DNA from: Cypionkella sinensis
Lineage (GTDB): Bacteria; Pseudomonadota; Alphaproteobacteria; Rhodobacterales; Rhodobacteraceae
Direction: 5' to 3'
DNA length: 64,000 nt
Assembly (NCBI RefSeq): GCF_042646385.1
Contig: NZ_JBHRTO010000001.1
Location: forward strand, 1,612,001-1,676,000
The notes beneath the pieces are model-generated. The model saw nothing but the letters and a program-made list of their open reading frames with translations, searched no databases and was not told the origin of the DNA. Numbering within the stretch: position 1 is the first letter of the stretch; each line of letters begins with the position of its first letter. The position numbers and the translations under genes were made by a program. Below are positions 43,264 to 51,018 of the stretch, piece by piece.

Positions 43264-43470
43264 ATGGCCGCAAGCATCCGCATCCCCGTTCTAGGACACA
43301 TCGCGCGTGACATTGGCCGCGACATAAATCTCGTCTTCTATGTTCTGACCATACTTGTCACGCTGATGGTTCTGGCAATCAAGACATGGGGTGTTGCTGC
43401 ACTGGTTCTTACCTGTGTCGCCTTCGTGCCGGTGATGTTTGCTTTGCTGGTATGGATCACCATTCCGTAA
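43264..43470 (+). CDS. small two-helix membrane protein, hypothetical
   Basis: The 68-residue protein follows AAGAGG. It has two hydrophobic segments (about 23-42 and 46-66) separated by KTWG, with an amphipathic N-terminus. I do not recognise a family. It lies alone between the HAD phosphatase and the Ubi hydroxylase, in the same direction. Confidence 0.65.
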   Translation: MAASIRIPVLGHIARDIGRDINLVFYVLTILVTLMVLAIKTWGVAALVLTCVAFVPVMFALLVWITIP

Positions 43471-43539
43471 ATTGAGACGCTTTGCCGCTTCGCTTTGCAC
43501 TCTTTCACGCGGTAAGCTGAGTGACACCCCGGGGGCGGC

Positions 43540-44739
43540 ATGACACGAATTTCGACCGATGTTTTCATCTCTGGCGGTGGCGTGGCGGGGCTGACCGCGG
43601 CTGCCGCTTTCGGCAGTGCCGGCTTTTCGGTGATCTGCGCAGACCCGACACCCCCTGTCACCAAGGCAGACGACGACAACGCCGATCTGCGCACGACGGC
43701 CTTCTTGCAGCCCTCAGTCCCGGTGCTGGCCGCCGCTGGTTTGTGGCAACGCCTGCAGACTTTTGCGGCTCCCTTGCAGATCATGCGGATCATCGACGCG
43801 GGTGGCGAAGTGGCGAAACCGCGCATTATCAAAGACTTCAACGCCGCCGATCTGTCAGACTCGCCGTTTGGTTGGAACCTGCCAAACTGGCTGCTGCGGC
43901 GCGAAATGTTGGCGCGTCTGACCGAACTGCCGAATGTCACCTTCTTGCCCGGCGTGGCGACACGCGCTGTGTTCACCCGCGAGTCAGAGGCTTTGGTGAC
44001 ACTGTCGGATGGGCGCAAAGTGACGGCGAAACTGGTGATCGCTGCGGACGGGCGCGGCTCTATCATCCGGCAAGCCGTTGGAATTGATGTCAAAACCACG
44101 CGCTACGGCCAAAAGGCGCTGGCGTTCATGGTCACGCATCCAATTCCGCACGAAAACGTCTCTACGGAAATTCACCGCAGTGGCGGTCCGTTTACGTTGG
44201 TCCCGCTGCCCGACCGCGATGGCCTGCCCTGCTCGGCGGTGGTGTGGATGGAGGCTGGGCTCGAGGCGCAGCGACTGGCCGCCATGCCAGCCGAGGATTT
44301 TGAGGCCGCGATCAACGCACGCTCGTGTCAGATTCTGGGGCCGCTTACACTGGTGTCGCGCCGCACGGTTTGGCCGATCATCAGCCAGATTGCCGCGCGA
44401 ATGTCAGCCGAACGTGTGGCGCTGATTGCCGAGGCGGCGCATGTGGTGCCGCCGATTGGGGCGCAGGGTTTGAATATGAGTCTGGCCGATCTTGCCGTGC
44501 TGCTGGAAGTGGCGCAGGCTGACCCGGCCAATATTGGCAACGCGGCGATGCTGGCCACCTACAACCGGCGCCGACATTTCGAGGTCCAGACAAGGGTGAC
44601 AGGCATTGATGCGCTGAACCGTGCCTCGATGGTTGAGGGGCAACTCTTGCGCGATCTGCGCGCAGGGGCACTAAACGCGTTCTATTCAGTGGCCCCTGTG
44701 CGCAAAACGCTGATGAAAGCCGGTCTTGGCCTGCGCTAA
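43540..44739 (+). CDS. UbiH/UbiF/UbiL-type FAD-dependent ubiquinone biosynthesis hydroxylase
   Basis: The 399-residue flavoprotein monooxygenase has an N-terminal FAD-binding GxGxxG-like motif FISGGGVAGLTAAAAFG, a VIAADGRGS motif (DG fingerprint) near residue 167, and LIAEAAHVVPPIGAQGLNMS near residue 300. In that last motif the usual 'GD' is 'AE', as is common in Rhodobacteraceae members. Such enzymes hydroxylate the ring of ubiquinone precursors at the inner membrane. Which position it hydroxylates cannot be told from sequence alone. Its stop overlaps the convergent tex stop. Confidence 0.88.
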   Translation: MTRISTDVFISGGGVAGLTAAAAFGSAGFSVICADPTPPVTKADDDNADLRTTAFLQPSVPVLAAAGLWQRLQTFAAPLQIMRIIDAGGEVAKPRIIKDFNAADLSDSPFGWNLPNWLLRREMLARLTELPNVTFLPGVATRAVFTRESEALVTLSDGRKVTAKLVIAADGRGSIIRQAVGIDVKTTRYGQKALAFMVTHPIPHENVSTEIHRSGGPFTLVPLPDRDGLPCSAVVWMEAGLEAQRLAAMPAEDFEAAINARSCQILGPLTLVSRRTVWPIISQIAARMSAERVALIAEAAHVVPPIGAQGLNMSLADLAVLLEVAQADPANIGNAAMLATYNRRRHFEVQTRVTGIDALNRASMVEGQLLRDLRAGALNAFYSVAPVRKTLMKAGLGLR

Positions 44740-47054
44740 CGGCTGTTGAACTTCCCCTTCAATGCATCGGCAAAGGCGCTGGAACTGGTTGCCGATCCGG
44801 CGGATGCGGGCAAAGGCTTGCCGCGCGGCGGTTGAGAGGGGCGATCATTCTGACGCTCACGCACCTGCGCACGCGCTTCGCTGCTGTCAGATTTCATCGT
44901 CAGGCCGATGCGCTTGCGGGCAACATCAACCTCGACTACCCGCACCTTTACAACATCGCCGGCCTTGACCACCTCATGCGGGTCTTTGACGAATTTGTCG
45001 GCCAGTTGGCTGACATGCACCAGACCATCCTGATGCACGCCAATATCCACAAACGCGCCAAAGGCCGCCACGTTGGTGACGGTGCCTTCCAGCATCATGC
45101 CGGGTTTGAGGTCTTTGATATCCTCGACCCCATCGGCAAACGTTGCCGTCTTGAAGCTGGGGCGTGGATCACGACCGGGCTTTTCCAACTCGGCCAGAAT
45201 ATCTTTCACCGTTGGCAAACCGAATTTGGCATCGACAAAGCTGCGGGGGTCCAACCCTTTCAGCGCCGCCGGGTCGGCCATCAGCGCGCGAATATCACGC
45301 CCGCAGGCGGCGATGATTTTGCGTGCCACATCATAGGCTTCCGGGTGCACCGAGCTTGCGTCCAGCGGCTCTTTGCCACCGGAGATCCGCAAGAAGCCTG
45401 CCGCCTGTTCAAAGGCTTTCGGCCCCAGACGGGCGACTTTCAGCAACTCGCGCCGGGTCGCGAACGGGCCATTGGCATCACGGTGGCTTACAATCGCTTC
45501 GGCCAAACCGGGGCCGACACCTGAAACGCGCGCCAGCAGCGGGGCCGAGGCGGTGTTCAGATCAACCCCAACCGCGTTCACCGCGTCTTCCACCACAGCC
45601 TCGAGGCTGCGGCCCAAGCGGTGCTGGTCGACGTCGTGCTGATATTGGCCGACGCCAATCGCCTTCGGCTCGATCTTGACCAGTTCAGCCAGGGGGTCTT
45701 GCAGCCGCCGCGCGATCGAAACAGCGCCACGCAGCGAGACATCCAGCCCAGGAAACTCTTTCGCCGCCAGTTCGCTGGCCGAATAAACCGAGGCCCCGGC
45801 CTCGGACACGATGACCTTCACCGGCTTTTCCGCTCCCGGCAAAACCGCCAGCAAATCGGCCACCATCTTTTCAGTCTCGCGGCTGGCGGTGCCGTTGCCA
45901 ATCGAGATCAGCTTGACGCCGTGCTTGGCGATCAGTTGTGCCAGCGCCACCTGCGCGCCGCGCAGGTCGTTCTTTGGCTGGAACGGGTAAACGGTGTCAG
46001 TGGCCAGAACCTTGCCTGTGGCATCGACGACCGCGACTTTCACACCTGTCCGAATACCCGGATCAAGGCCCATTGTGGCTTTGCCGCCCGCCGGGGCTGC
46101 CAGCAGCAAATCTTTGAGATTGCGCGCAAAAACCGCAATCGCCTCCGCCTCTGCCCTCTCGCGCAGCTCTGTCATCAGATCAAGCGTCAGCGAGGTTTTC
46201 AGCTTGACGCGCCACGCCCAGGCGGCCGCTTCGCGCAACCAGGCATCGCCCAAGCCACGGCCCGAGACGTTCAGCGACGCCGCACAGGCGCGTTCGGCAG
46301 GGCTGTCACCCTTGGGCGCATCGGCATCAATCGCGAGGTCAACAGTCAGAAATCCCTCGTTCTGGCCGCGCAGCATCGCCAGCACCCGGTGGCTAGGCGC
46401 GCTATGCCAAGGCTCGTCATGCGCGAAATAGTCGGAGAATTTGGCGCCCTCTGCCTCTTTCCCCGGCACAGCCTTGGCAGACAGCCGCCCAACCTGCTTC
46501 ATGTGCCCGCGCAGGCGGCCCAGTAGGGTTGCATCCTCGGACAAGCCTTCGGCGATAATGTCGCGCGCGCCTTCGAGGGCAGATTTTGCATCGAGCACGG
46601 CCTCGCTGACGTAACCCTTCGCAAGCAGCGCCGGGTCGGCCGCACGATCCGACAGAATCGCCTCGGCCAAGGGCCCCAAGCCATTTTCCCGCGCAATCAT
46701 CGCGCGTGTGCGGCGTTTGGGTTTGTAGGGCAGATAAATGTCTTCCAGTTCGGCCTTGGTGGTGGCCTTGGCCAAGGCTGCCGACAGCGCATCGGTCAGC
46801 TCACCCTGATCGGAAATTGATCCCAGAATCGCCAGCCGACGCGCTTCAAACTCGCGCAGATAGACCAGACGTTCGGCCAGATTGCGTAACTGGGTGTCGT
46901 CCAAGCCCCCCGTCACCTCTTTGCGGTAACGCGCGATGAAGGGCACCGTCGCGCCTTCGTCCAGCAGCATGATCGCCGAGGCCACCTGCGCCGCAGTCGC
47001 GCCAATTTCTGCTGCGATTACAAGGGGGATACGGCGATTTGCGTCTGCGGTCAT
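44736..47054 (-). CDS. tex: Tex family S1 RNA-binding transcription accessory protein
   Basis: The 772-residue protein has the Tex N-terminal helices with DEGATVPFIARYRKEVTGGL near residue 35, an YqgF-like nuclease-fold region (TMGLDPGIRTGVKVAVVDATG near residue 320), HhH motifs (ARVSGVGPGLAEAIVSHRD near residue 510), and a C-terminal S1 domain (GMMLEGTVTNVAAFGAFVDIG near residue 645). Tex binds RNA and influences transcription and toxin expression. I prefer ATG 47054 with AAGGAC upstream; a GTG at 47069 is in frame. Confidence 0.95.
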   Translation of the reverse strand: MTADANRRIPLVIAAEIGATAAQVASAIMLLDEGATVPFIARYRKEVTGGLDDTQLRNLAERLVYLREFEARRLAILGSISDQGELTDALSAALAKATTKAELEDIYLPYKPKRRTRAMIARENGLGPLAEAILSDRAADPALLAKGYVSEAVLDAKSALEGARDIIAEGLSEDATLLGRLRGHMKQVGRLSAKAVPGKEAEGAKFSDYFAHDEPWHSAPSHRVLAMLRGQNEGFLTVDLAIDADAPKGDSPAERACAASLNVSGRGLGDAWLREAAAWAWRVKLKTSLTLDLMTELRERAEAEAIAVFARNLKDLLLAAPAGGKATMGLDPGIRTGVKVAVVDATGKVLATDTVYPFQPKNDLRGAQVALAQLIAKHGVKLISIGNGTASRETEKMVADLLAVLPGAEKPVKVIVSEAGASVYSASELAAKEFPGLDVSLRGAVSIARRLQDPLAELVKIEPKAIGVGQYQHDVDQHRLGRSLEAVVEDAVNAVGVDLNTASAPLLARVSGVGPGLAEAIVSHRDANGPFATRRELLKVARLGPKAFEQAAGFLRISGGKEPLDASSVHPEAYDVARKIIAACGRDIRALMADPAALKGLDPRSFVDAKFGLPTVKDILAELEKPGRDPRPSFKTATFADGVEDIKDLKPGMMLEGTVTNVAAFGAFVDIGVHQDGLVHVSQLADKFVKDPHEVVKAGDVVKVRVVEVDVARKRIGLTMKSDSSEARAQVRERQNDRPSQPPRGKPLPASAGSATSSSAFADALKGKFNSR

Positions 47055-47159
47055 GGCTTGGTCCTTCACTGGGAAGGCCGACCATACAACCCCGGGCTGG
47101 CAAGGCCAAGGCCCACTGCACGCTGTGTTCGGGTCGCCAAATCAACGAAAGGTGAAGGG

Positions 47160-47236
47160 TGGTACCACCTCCCCGGCTCGAACGGGGGACCCCTAGATCC
47201 ACAATCTAGTGCTCTAACCAACTGAGCTAAGGCGGC
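47160..47236 (-). tRNA. tRNA-His (anticodon GTG), lacking G-1
   Basis: The minus strand folds as a 77-nt tRNA with encoded CCA. The acceptor is GCCGCCT/AGGTGGT with two G-U pairs, the anticodon stem-loop CTAGA-TTGTGGA-TCTAG gives anticodon GTG, and the T-loop is GTTCGAG. The discriminator is A73 and the base before position 1 is T, so the G-1:C73 pair usual in bacterial tRNA-His is missing. This is the known alphaproteobacterial form. Confidence 0.95.
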
Positions 47237-47247
47237 ACGCAAGCGGG

Positions 47248-47276
47248 GATTTAACGCCCAGTTCGCGGGATTGCAA
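47248..47276 (-). promoter_or_regulatory. predicted promoter of tRNA-His
   Basis: On the minus strand TTGCAA (47271-47276) is followed after 17 bases by TAAATC (47248-47253), 12 bases before the tRNA 5' end. Confidence 0.55.
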
Positions 47277-47337
47277 GGGCAGGATTGCCAAAGATTACGC
47301 CTGTTGTTACGCCATGGCAAAGAAAAAGGAGCCTACC

Positions 47338-47553
47338 ATGGGGATCGACAAGCAAAGCGACATCGCTGCCAATATCCAGATCGGTCCGACCGAATTGGGC
47401 ATGGTGCGAATCTATATCGAAGCCGATGGCGGCATCGAGCTTCCACTCGATTTCGACGCTGATGAAGCCGAGGAAATCGCCGAGGAATTGCTGTCTGCCG
47501 CCGAGGCTGCGCGGGCGATTGCGGGTGGCGCTAAACCAAAGAAAAAGCGTTGA
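47338..47553 (+). CDS. small conserved acidic protein (DUF6324-like)
   Basis: I chose ATG 47338 because AAGGAG ends 6 bases before it; an earlier ATG at 47314 lacks a good site. The 71-residue protein opens MGIDKQSDIAANIQIGPTEL, has an acidic middle (DFDADEAEEIAEELLSAAEA) and a basic tail KPKKKR. It resembles a small family conserved in Rhodobacteraceae that I know as DUF6324; function unknown. Its 3' end overlaps the convergent mmcB gene by 23 bp. Confidence 0.75.
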   Translation: MGIDKQSDIAANIQIGPTELGMVRIYIEADGGIELPLDFDADEAEEIAEELLSAAEAARAIAGGAKPKKKR

Positions 47554-47992
47554 AATTTGGATCACGCAGGCCTTGCAGCCGCAAGGCGGCGTGACGCGCG
47601 AACTTCTGCAGCATGACCTTGCGCCGCGAAGGCGCCAAAGGCGTGTCCGGCCCCATCCGCAAAATCGCCGCGTCATAGGCATCGGCGATGATCACACCCG
47701 AAGCCTCGGGCAGCAGCGGAATTGGAAAATCGCCATCAACGGCCCAGAAAAACCGATCACACCATTCCAGATAACCGCGCCATTTCTGATCGGTCATATA
47801 GTCGGCGCGGCTGGATTTGCATTCGATGATCCAGATTTCGCCCTTAGGCCCCAAGGCCATCACATCGACGCGCAAACCGGGGGTGGGCACCAATTCCTCA
47901 ACCGTGACGAAATCAAGCTGCCGCAGGGCGCGGCAGACACCGCGGGCGAGGCGTTGTCCCGGCATTGGGGGTAAGAGGGCTTCCGTTTCCAT
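47531..47992 (-). CDS. mmcB: MmcB family DNA repair protein (PD-(D/E)XK nuclease fold)
   Basis: The 153-residue protein has the nuclease-like core TPGLRVDVMALGPKGEIWIIECKSS with the Asp...ExK arrangement (D near 43, ECK near 57-59), then ADYMTDQKWRGYLEWCDRFFWAV. This fits MmcB, first linked to mitomycin C and UV damage tolerance in Caulobacter. ATG 47992 (METEALLPPMPGQRLARG) is the likely start though its ribosome binding site is weak. The last 7 codons overlap the convergent small gene. Confidence 0.88.
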   Translation of the reverse strand: METEALLPPMPGQRLARGVCRALRQLDFVTVEELVPTPGLRVDVMALGPKGEIWIIECKSSRADYMTDQKWRGYLEWCDRFFWAVDGDFPIPLLPEASGVIIADAYDAAILRMGPDTPLAPSRRKVMLQKFARHAALRLQGLRDPNFNAFSLV

Positions 47993-48054
47993 ACCAAAAA
48001 TATGAACTAAAGGTGAACACTCGGCAAGCCCCTTGCCGCGCCATCCTGCGCCCC

Positions 48055-48083
48055 TTGCTATCAACACTCGCCGCGCCTACATT
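48055..48083 (+). promoter_or_regulatory. predicted promoter of the structured RNA
   Basis: TTGCTA (48055-48060) is followed after exactly 17 bases by TACATT (48078-48083). The expected start, 7-8 bases later, is at 48090-48091, the first base of the RNA's closing stem. Confidence 0.6.
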
Positions 48084-48090
48084 CAGCCTT

Positions 48091-48250
48091 GGCGGGTTCT
48101 GCTCTTCTCGTGAATGGCCCTTTTCCAGTGGCCGATAAGCATCTCCGAGGGAGCTGGCTCTGGCAAGATCCTGGTCTTGCTACCTGGCGACCAACCTGAA
48201 CACTCAGGCTCTCGGGAAATTCACGCCGTCACGGCCGCTGCGGGCCCGCC
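48091..48250 (+). ncRNA. candidate structured non-coding RNA (6S-like architecture, family not confirmed)
   Basis: The stretch has no open frame worth calling but folds well. The closing stem pairs 48091-48099 (GGCGGGTTC) with 48242-48250 (GGGCCCGCC), 9 bp with two G-U pairs. A bubble follows, whose 3' side holds a small hairpin GCCG-TCA-CGGC (48225-48235). An inner stem pairs 48109-48115 (CGTGAAT) with 48219-48225 (ATTCACG), sharing base 48225 with that hairpin, so the two trade one pair. Then come CCGAG 48145-48149 with CTCGG 48211-48215 and apical hairpins at 48164-48180 (GCAAGA/TCTTGC) and 48195-48208 (CCTGA/TCAGG). A promoter ends 7 bases upstream and a terminator lies at 48269-48296. 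Size and plan recall 6S RNA. Confidence 0.55.
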
Positions 48251-48268
48251 ACCTACTCCAGCGCATGA

Positions 48269-48296
48269 AAAAGGGGACAGCGTGCTGTCCCCTTTT
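48269..48296. terminator. bidirectional rho-independent terminator
   Basis: A perfect 13-bp stem AAAAGGGGACAGC/GCTGTCCCCTTTT with a 2-base GT centre works on both strands. It serves the minus-strand DUF481 gene (stop at 48315) and the plus-strand structured RNA. Confidence 0.93.
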
Positions 48297-48314
48297 CCGC
48301 ATTTTAGGCTTTGA

Positions 48315-49169
48315 TCAGAAGCCGTAAACCAGCGAAACGCCCAGTTTGTTATCCGAACGGATCGCGCGGCTGTCGTTGTACTCGGTCAGATAGCTGACGC
48401 GGGTCGAGAACGCGTCCGTGACCTTGAAGTTCACGCCGAGATCGTTGCCGATGCGCAGCGCGGTGTCCGATTTCACGATATCGGTGTCCATGCTGGCGAA
48501 CACGGTGTCGCTGATCTTGTAGAAGAAGCGCGACGACACGATGCCTGCGGTTTCGGTGGTGCTGTTGTCGTCACCGAACTCAAGGTAGCTGATACCCACA
48601 CCCGCCTGCATCCGCCAAGCGACCGTATCGGTGTTCACGATGCGATAACCCGGACCGAAACCAAGGAACGCATCCTTTGCAATCGACGTTGCGGGGTCGT
48701 TATCCACGGTTGCCACATTGGCCAAGCCGTTGGTGTTCACACGGCCCAGAACAAAGCCGTAAAAACGGTCGTTGAAGTAGTAGTTGGCGTCATAGACCGC
48801 CGAGATATCCTCTTTTTCCTTCACGTTGTCCTGTTCCGAATAGTCCAGAAGGAAGCTGAGGGTTTGGACCATGGGGCCCTGCGCATAGCGCAGACGTGCA
48901 CCGGCCGAGAAATCTTGCGATTCGTTGTTGCCGGTTTTGCCGCTGTAACCCAACGATGCCGAGCCTGACATGCCCTGACGTGCGTCGGGGTTGCCAAACC
49001 GCAGCTCATCATTGCCGCGCGCCATGTCGCGATTGGCCTTAATGGTCAGGTCATCAATTTGATCGTCCACCGCAGACGACCCCAGCAGCGTGGTCTGTGC
49101 CACAGCAGGCAGCGACCCTACAGCCAGAGCGAATGCGGATACTGCCGCGATACGAGTTACGTTCTTCAT
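48315..49169 (-). CDS. DUF481 family outer membrane protein (YdiY-like)
   Basis: The 284-residue protein follows GAAAGGA. It has a signal peptide (MKNVTRIAAVSAFALAVG, cut after AVAQ) and from about residue 65 alternating beta strands with SGSASLGYSGKTGNNESQDF, the DUF481 start. It ends in LVYGF with a terminal phenylalanine, as outer membrane barrels do. DUF481 includes salt-induced outer membrane proteins; the transport or structural role here is unknown. A strong bidirectional terminator follows. Confidence 0.88.
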   Translation of the reverse strand: MKNVTRIAAVSAFALAVGSLPAVAQTTLLGSSAVDDQIDDLTIKANRDMARGNDELRFGNPDARQGMSGSASLGYSGKTGNNESQDFSAGARLRYAQGPMVQTLSFLLDYSEQDNVKEKEDISAVYDANYYFNDRFYGFVLGRVNTNGLANVATVDNDPATSIAKDAFLGFGPGYRIVNTDTVAWRMQAGVGISYLEFGDDNSTTETAGIVSSRFFYKISDTVFASMDTDIVKSDTALRIGNDLGVNFKVTDAFSTRVSYLTEYNDSRAIRSDNKLGVSLVYGF

Positions 49170-49598
49170 GATCGGTCCTTTCAACATCTATCCCTGCGCC
49201 GAATGTTTCCGGCGTCTGGGAGGCAGATGTTGCATCAAGCGGTTCCAATCAAGGGTGGATACCAACCAAATGAAATCACATCATATTTCCGCCGAAACCC
49301 TCAAAAATCAGGCAAATTTCTGCGCAAATCCTGTAACAATCCCGATATGTCAAAATTGTGAAGGAACCAGCAACAGCGGCGGGGTGAACTGGGCCAAGCG
49401 CCGAATATCCGGGACTTTCTGGTCGACGACATTTCGGCGGAACCAAGCCACTGTTGCGTATTTGCCGCAATATTGCCAGCCACAGGCCGTGATCAGCGGC
49501 GAAATGCGCTGTGCAAGCGGATTTGCCCGCGGTGTTGATCGTGACCGCCGAGATTAAAGCCAACCACAGGTTTTGCGGCCACGATGCGCCTTCACGGC
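49170..49598. other. intergenic region, nothing recognised
   Basis: These 429 bases hold no credible gene. The AT-rich part at about 49250-49370 probably carries the promoter of the DUF481 gene, but I cannot point to clear hexamers. Confidence 0.4.
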
Positions 49599-49967
49599 CT
49601 ATTGCGCGGCAGGCACAAACACCATCTCGCGCCCCGCGCCGGACAGTGTCAACTGCTCTGGGGTTTCGGACGCCCGGTCGATGCCTTGCAGGGCCTGAAA
49701 ATACGCGGCCTCGCCCTTGATCTGCAAACAGGCCATGCGCGTGGCACCAATCATGCCAAGTCTGAACGTATCGCCTTGGCGCGTCACATCGGCAAAATAG
49801 CGGTTGCAAGGGGCTTGCCCGGTGACGCGGCCCTGTTCGGCCAAGCTCAGCGTCGCGGTATAATCCACCGCCGCGCCGTCGATGGATGCAAGCACCCATT
49901 CGGTGTTTGCCTTGCCGGTTTCCACGCAAGCCGCCAACATCAGCGCCGCCATCCAGATATGTTTCAT
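49599..49967 (-). CDS. META domain-containing lipoprotein
   Basis: The 122-residue protein has a short signal sequence with lipobox LAAC (Cys near residue 14), then a META domain: NTEWVLASIDGAAV, GQAPCNRYFADVTRQG and MIGATRMAC. The conserved paired cysteines CNRY and MAC are those of the HslJ/META family. Such lipoproteins sit in the periplasm; HslJ is linked to novobiocin tolerance, but the function is generally unclear. Confidence 0.87.
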   Translation of the reverse strand: MKHIWMAALMLAACVETGKANTEWVLASIDGAAVDYTATLSLAEQGRVTGQAPCNRYFADVTRQGDTFRLGMIGATRMACLQIKGEAAYFQALQGIDRASETPEQLTLSGAGREMVFVPAAQ

Positions 49968-50056
49968 CCGACCATCCTTTCACAAACCACAATGCTTTGA
50001 CGTATCGCGCAGCGGTATCCTTGGAGGCCGATGATCAAAAACCTTGGGCAGCCCGA

Positions 50057-50518
50057 TCAGAACGCCTCGGGCTTGGCCTCGCGCGCCATATGGTCCAGCA
50101 CCGCGTTGACGAATTTGGATTCCTTGCCCTCGGGGAAAAACGCCTTCGCCACATCGACATATTCGTTGATCGCCACCTTCGGCGGCGTCACCATCTGGGT
50201 CAACTCGGCTCCAGCCGCGCGGAACAAGGCGCGGATCACTGGATCAATCCGATCAATCGGCCATTTCGCCACCAAAGCCCGGTCGGTCATCTGGTCGATC
50301 ATCGCCTGATAGTTCACCGCATGGTCGACGACGGCGCGGAAATGATCCACATCGCCCTCGGCCATTTCATCGCCGTCATAAATCGCCCCGAAGCGATGGG
50401 TTTCAAACTCGCGTCGGATCGACTCAACAGTCTGCCCCGAGGCCTCCATCTGAAACAACGCCTGCACGGCATAAAGCCGGGCGGCTGATTTCATCTGCTT
50501 CTTGTCAGGCTTAGTCAT
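50057..50518 (-). CDS. nusB: transcription antitermination factor NusB
   Basis: NusB binds boxA RNA with S10 (NusE) for rRNA antitermination. The 153-residue all-helical protein has ARLYAVQALFQMEASGQ near residue 12 and the C-terminal PPKVAINEYVDVAKAFFPEGKESKFVNAVLD block, both diagnostic. ATG 50518 overlaps the ribH stop (ATGA). The ribBX-ribH-nusB order is conserved in alphaproteobacteria. Confidence 0.96.
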   Translation of the reverse strand: MTKPDKKQMKSAARLYAVQALFQMEASGQTVESIRREFETHRFGAIYDGDEMAEGDVDHFRAVVDHAVNYQAMIDQMTDRALVAKWPIDRIDPVIRALFRAAGAELTQMVTPPKVAINEYVDVAKAFFPEGKESKFVNAVLDHMAREAKPEAF

Positions 50519-51015
50519 GGTCGAAAACCGATCCCCTTGGTGTCGGTCGCCCATTTGCGCGATAAGGCGATCAGGTGCAAGGCCGCAGCCGCTGCCCCGC
50601 CGCCTTTGTTTTGCCCCGAGACCTCGGCACGCACCTCGGCCTGGGCGCGGTTTTCCACCGTCAGGATGCCGTTGCCAATCGCAGCGCCTTGCAGGCCCAG
50701 CATGGTGATCGCACGGCTACTGTCATTGCAGACCGTATCGTAATGCGTGGTTTCGCCCCGGATCACACAGCCCAACGCGACATAGCCATCAAATTTTGCC
50801 ATGCGTTCCGCCAAGGCAATCGCCGTTGGCACTTCCAAAGCCCCCGGCACTTCGATGATCTCGGCGGTTGCCCCGCACGCCGCAGCCACGCCCTGCGCGC
50901 CTGCCACCAACTGATCGGTGATGTCCTTATAATAAGGTGCCACCACGATCAGCAGTTTGACCGGAGCCTTAAACGTCGGCAGCGGAAGCGTGTAATGGGT
51001 TTCATTGGCAGCCAT
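50515..51015 (-). CDS. ribH: 6,7-dimethyl-8-ribityllumazine synthase
   Basis: RibH condenses the 4-carbon product of RibB with the ribityl-aminouracil to lumazine, the penultimate step of riboflavin synthesis. The 166-residue protein has VPGALEVPTAIALAER near residue 59, YVALGCVIRGETTHYDTVCN near residue 80, and GNGILTVENRAQAEVRA near residue 112, including the active-site His in ETTHYD. It is 3 bp downstream of the ribBX stop and overlaps nusB. Confidence 0.96.
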   Translation of the reverse strand: MAANETHYTLPLPTFKAPVKLLIVVAPYYKDITDQLVAGAQGVAAACGATAEIIEVPGALEVPTAIALAERMAKFDGYVALGCVIRGETTHYDTVCNDSSRAITMLGLQGAAIGNGILTVENRAQAEVRAEVSGQNKGGGAAAAALHLIALSRKWATDTKGIGFRP

Positions 51016-51018
51016 GAT

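Noticed and set aside
49276..49992. A 238-codon minus-strand frame covering the gap before the META gene
   Set aside because: It overlaps the META lipoprotein in another frame and shows Arg/Gly-rich shadow composition without a domain.
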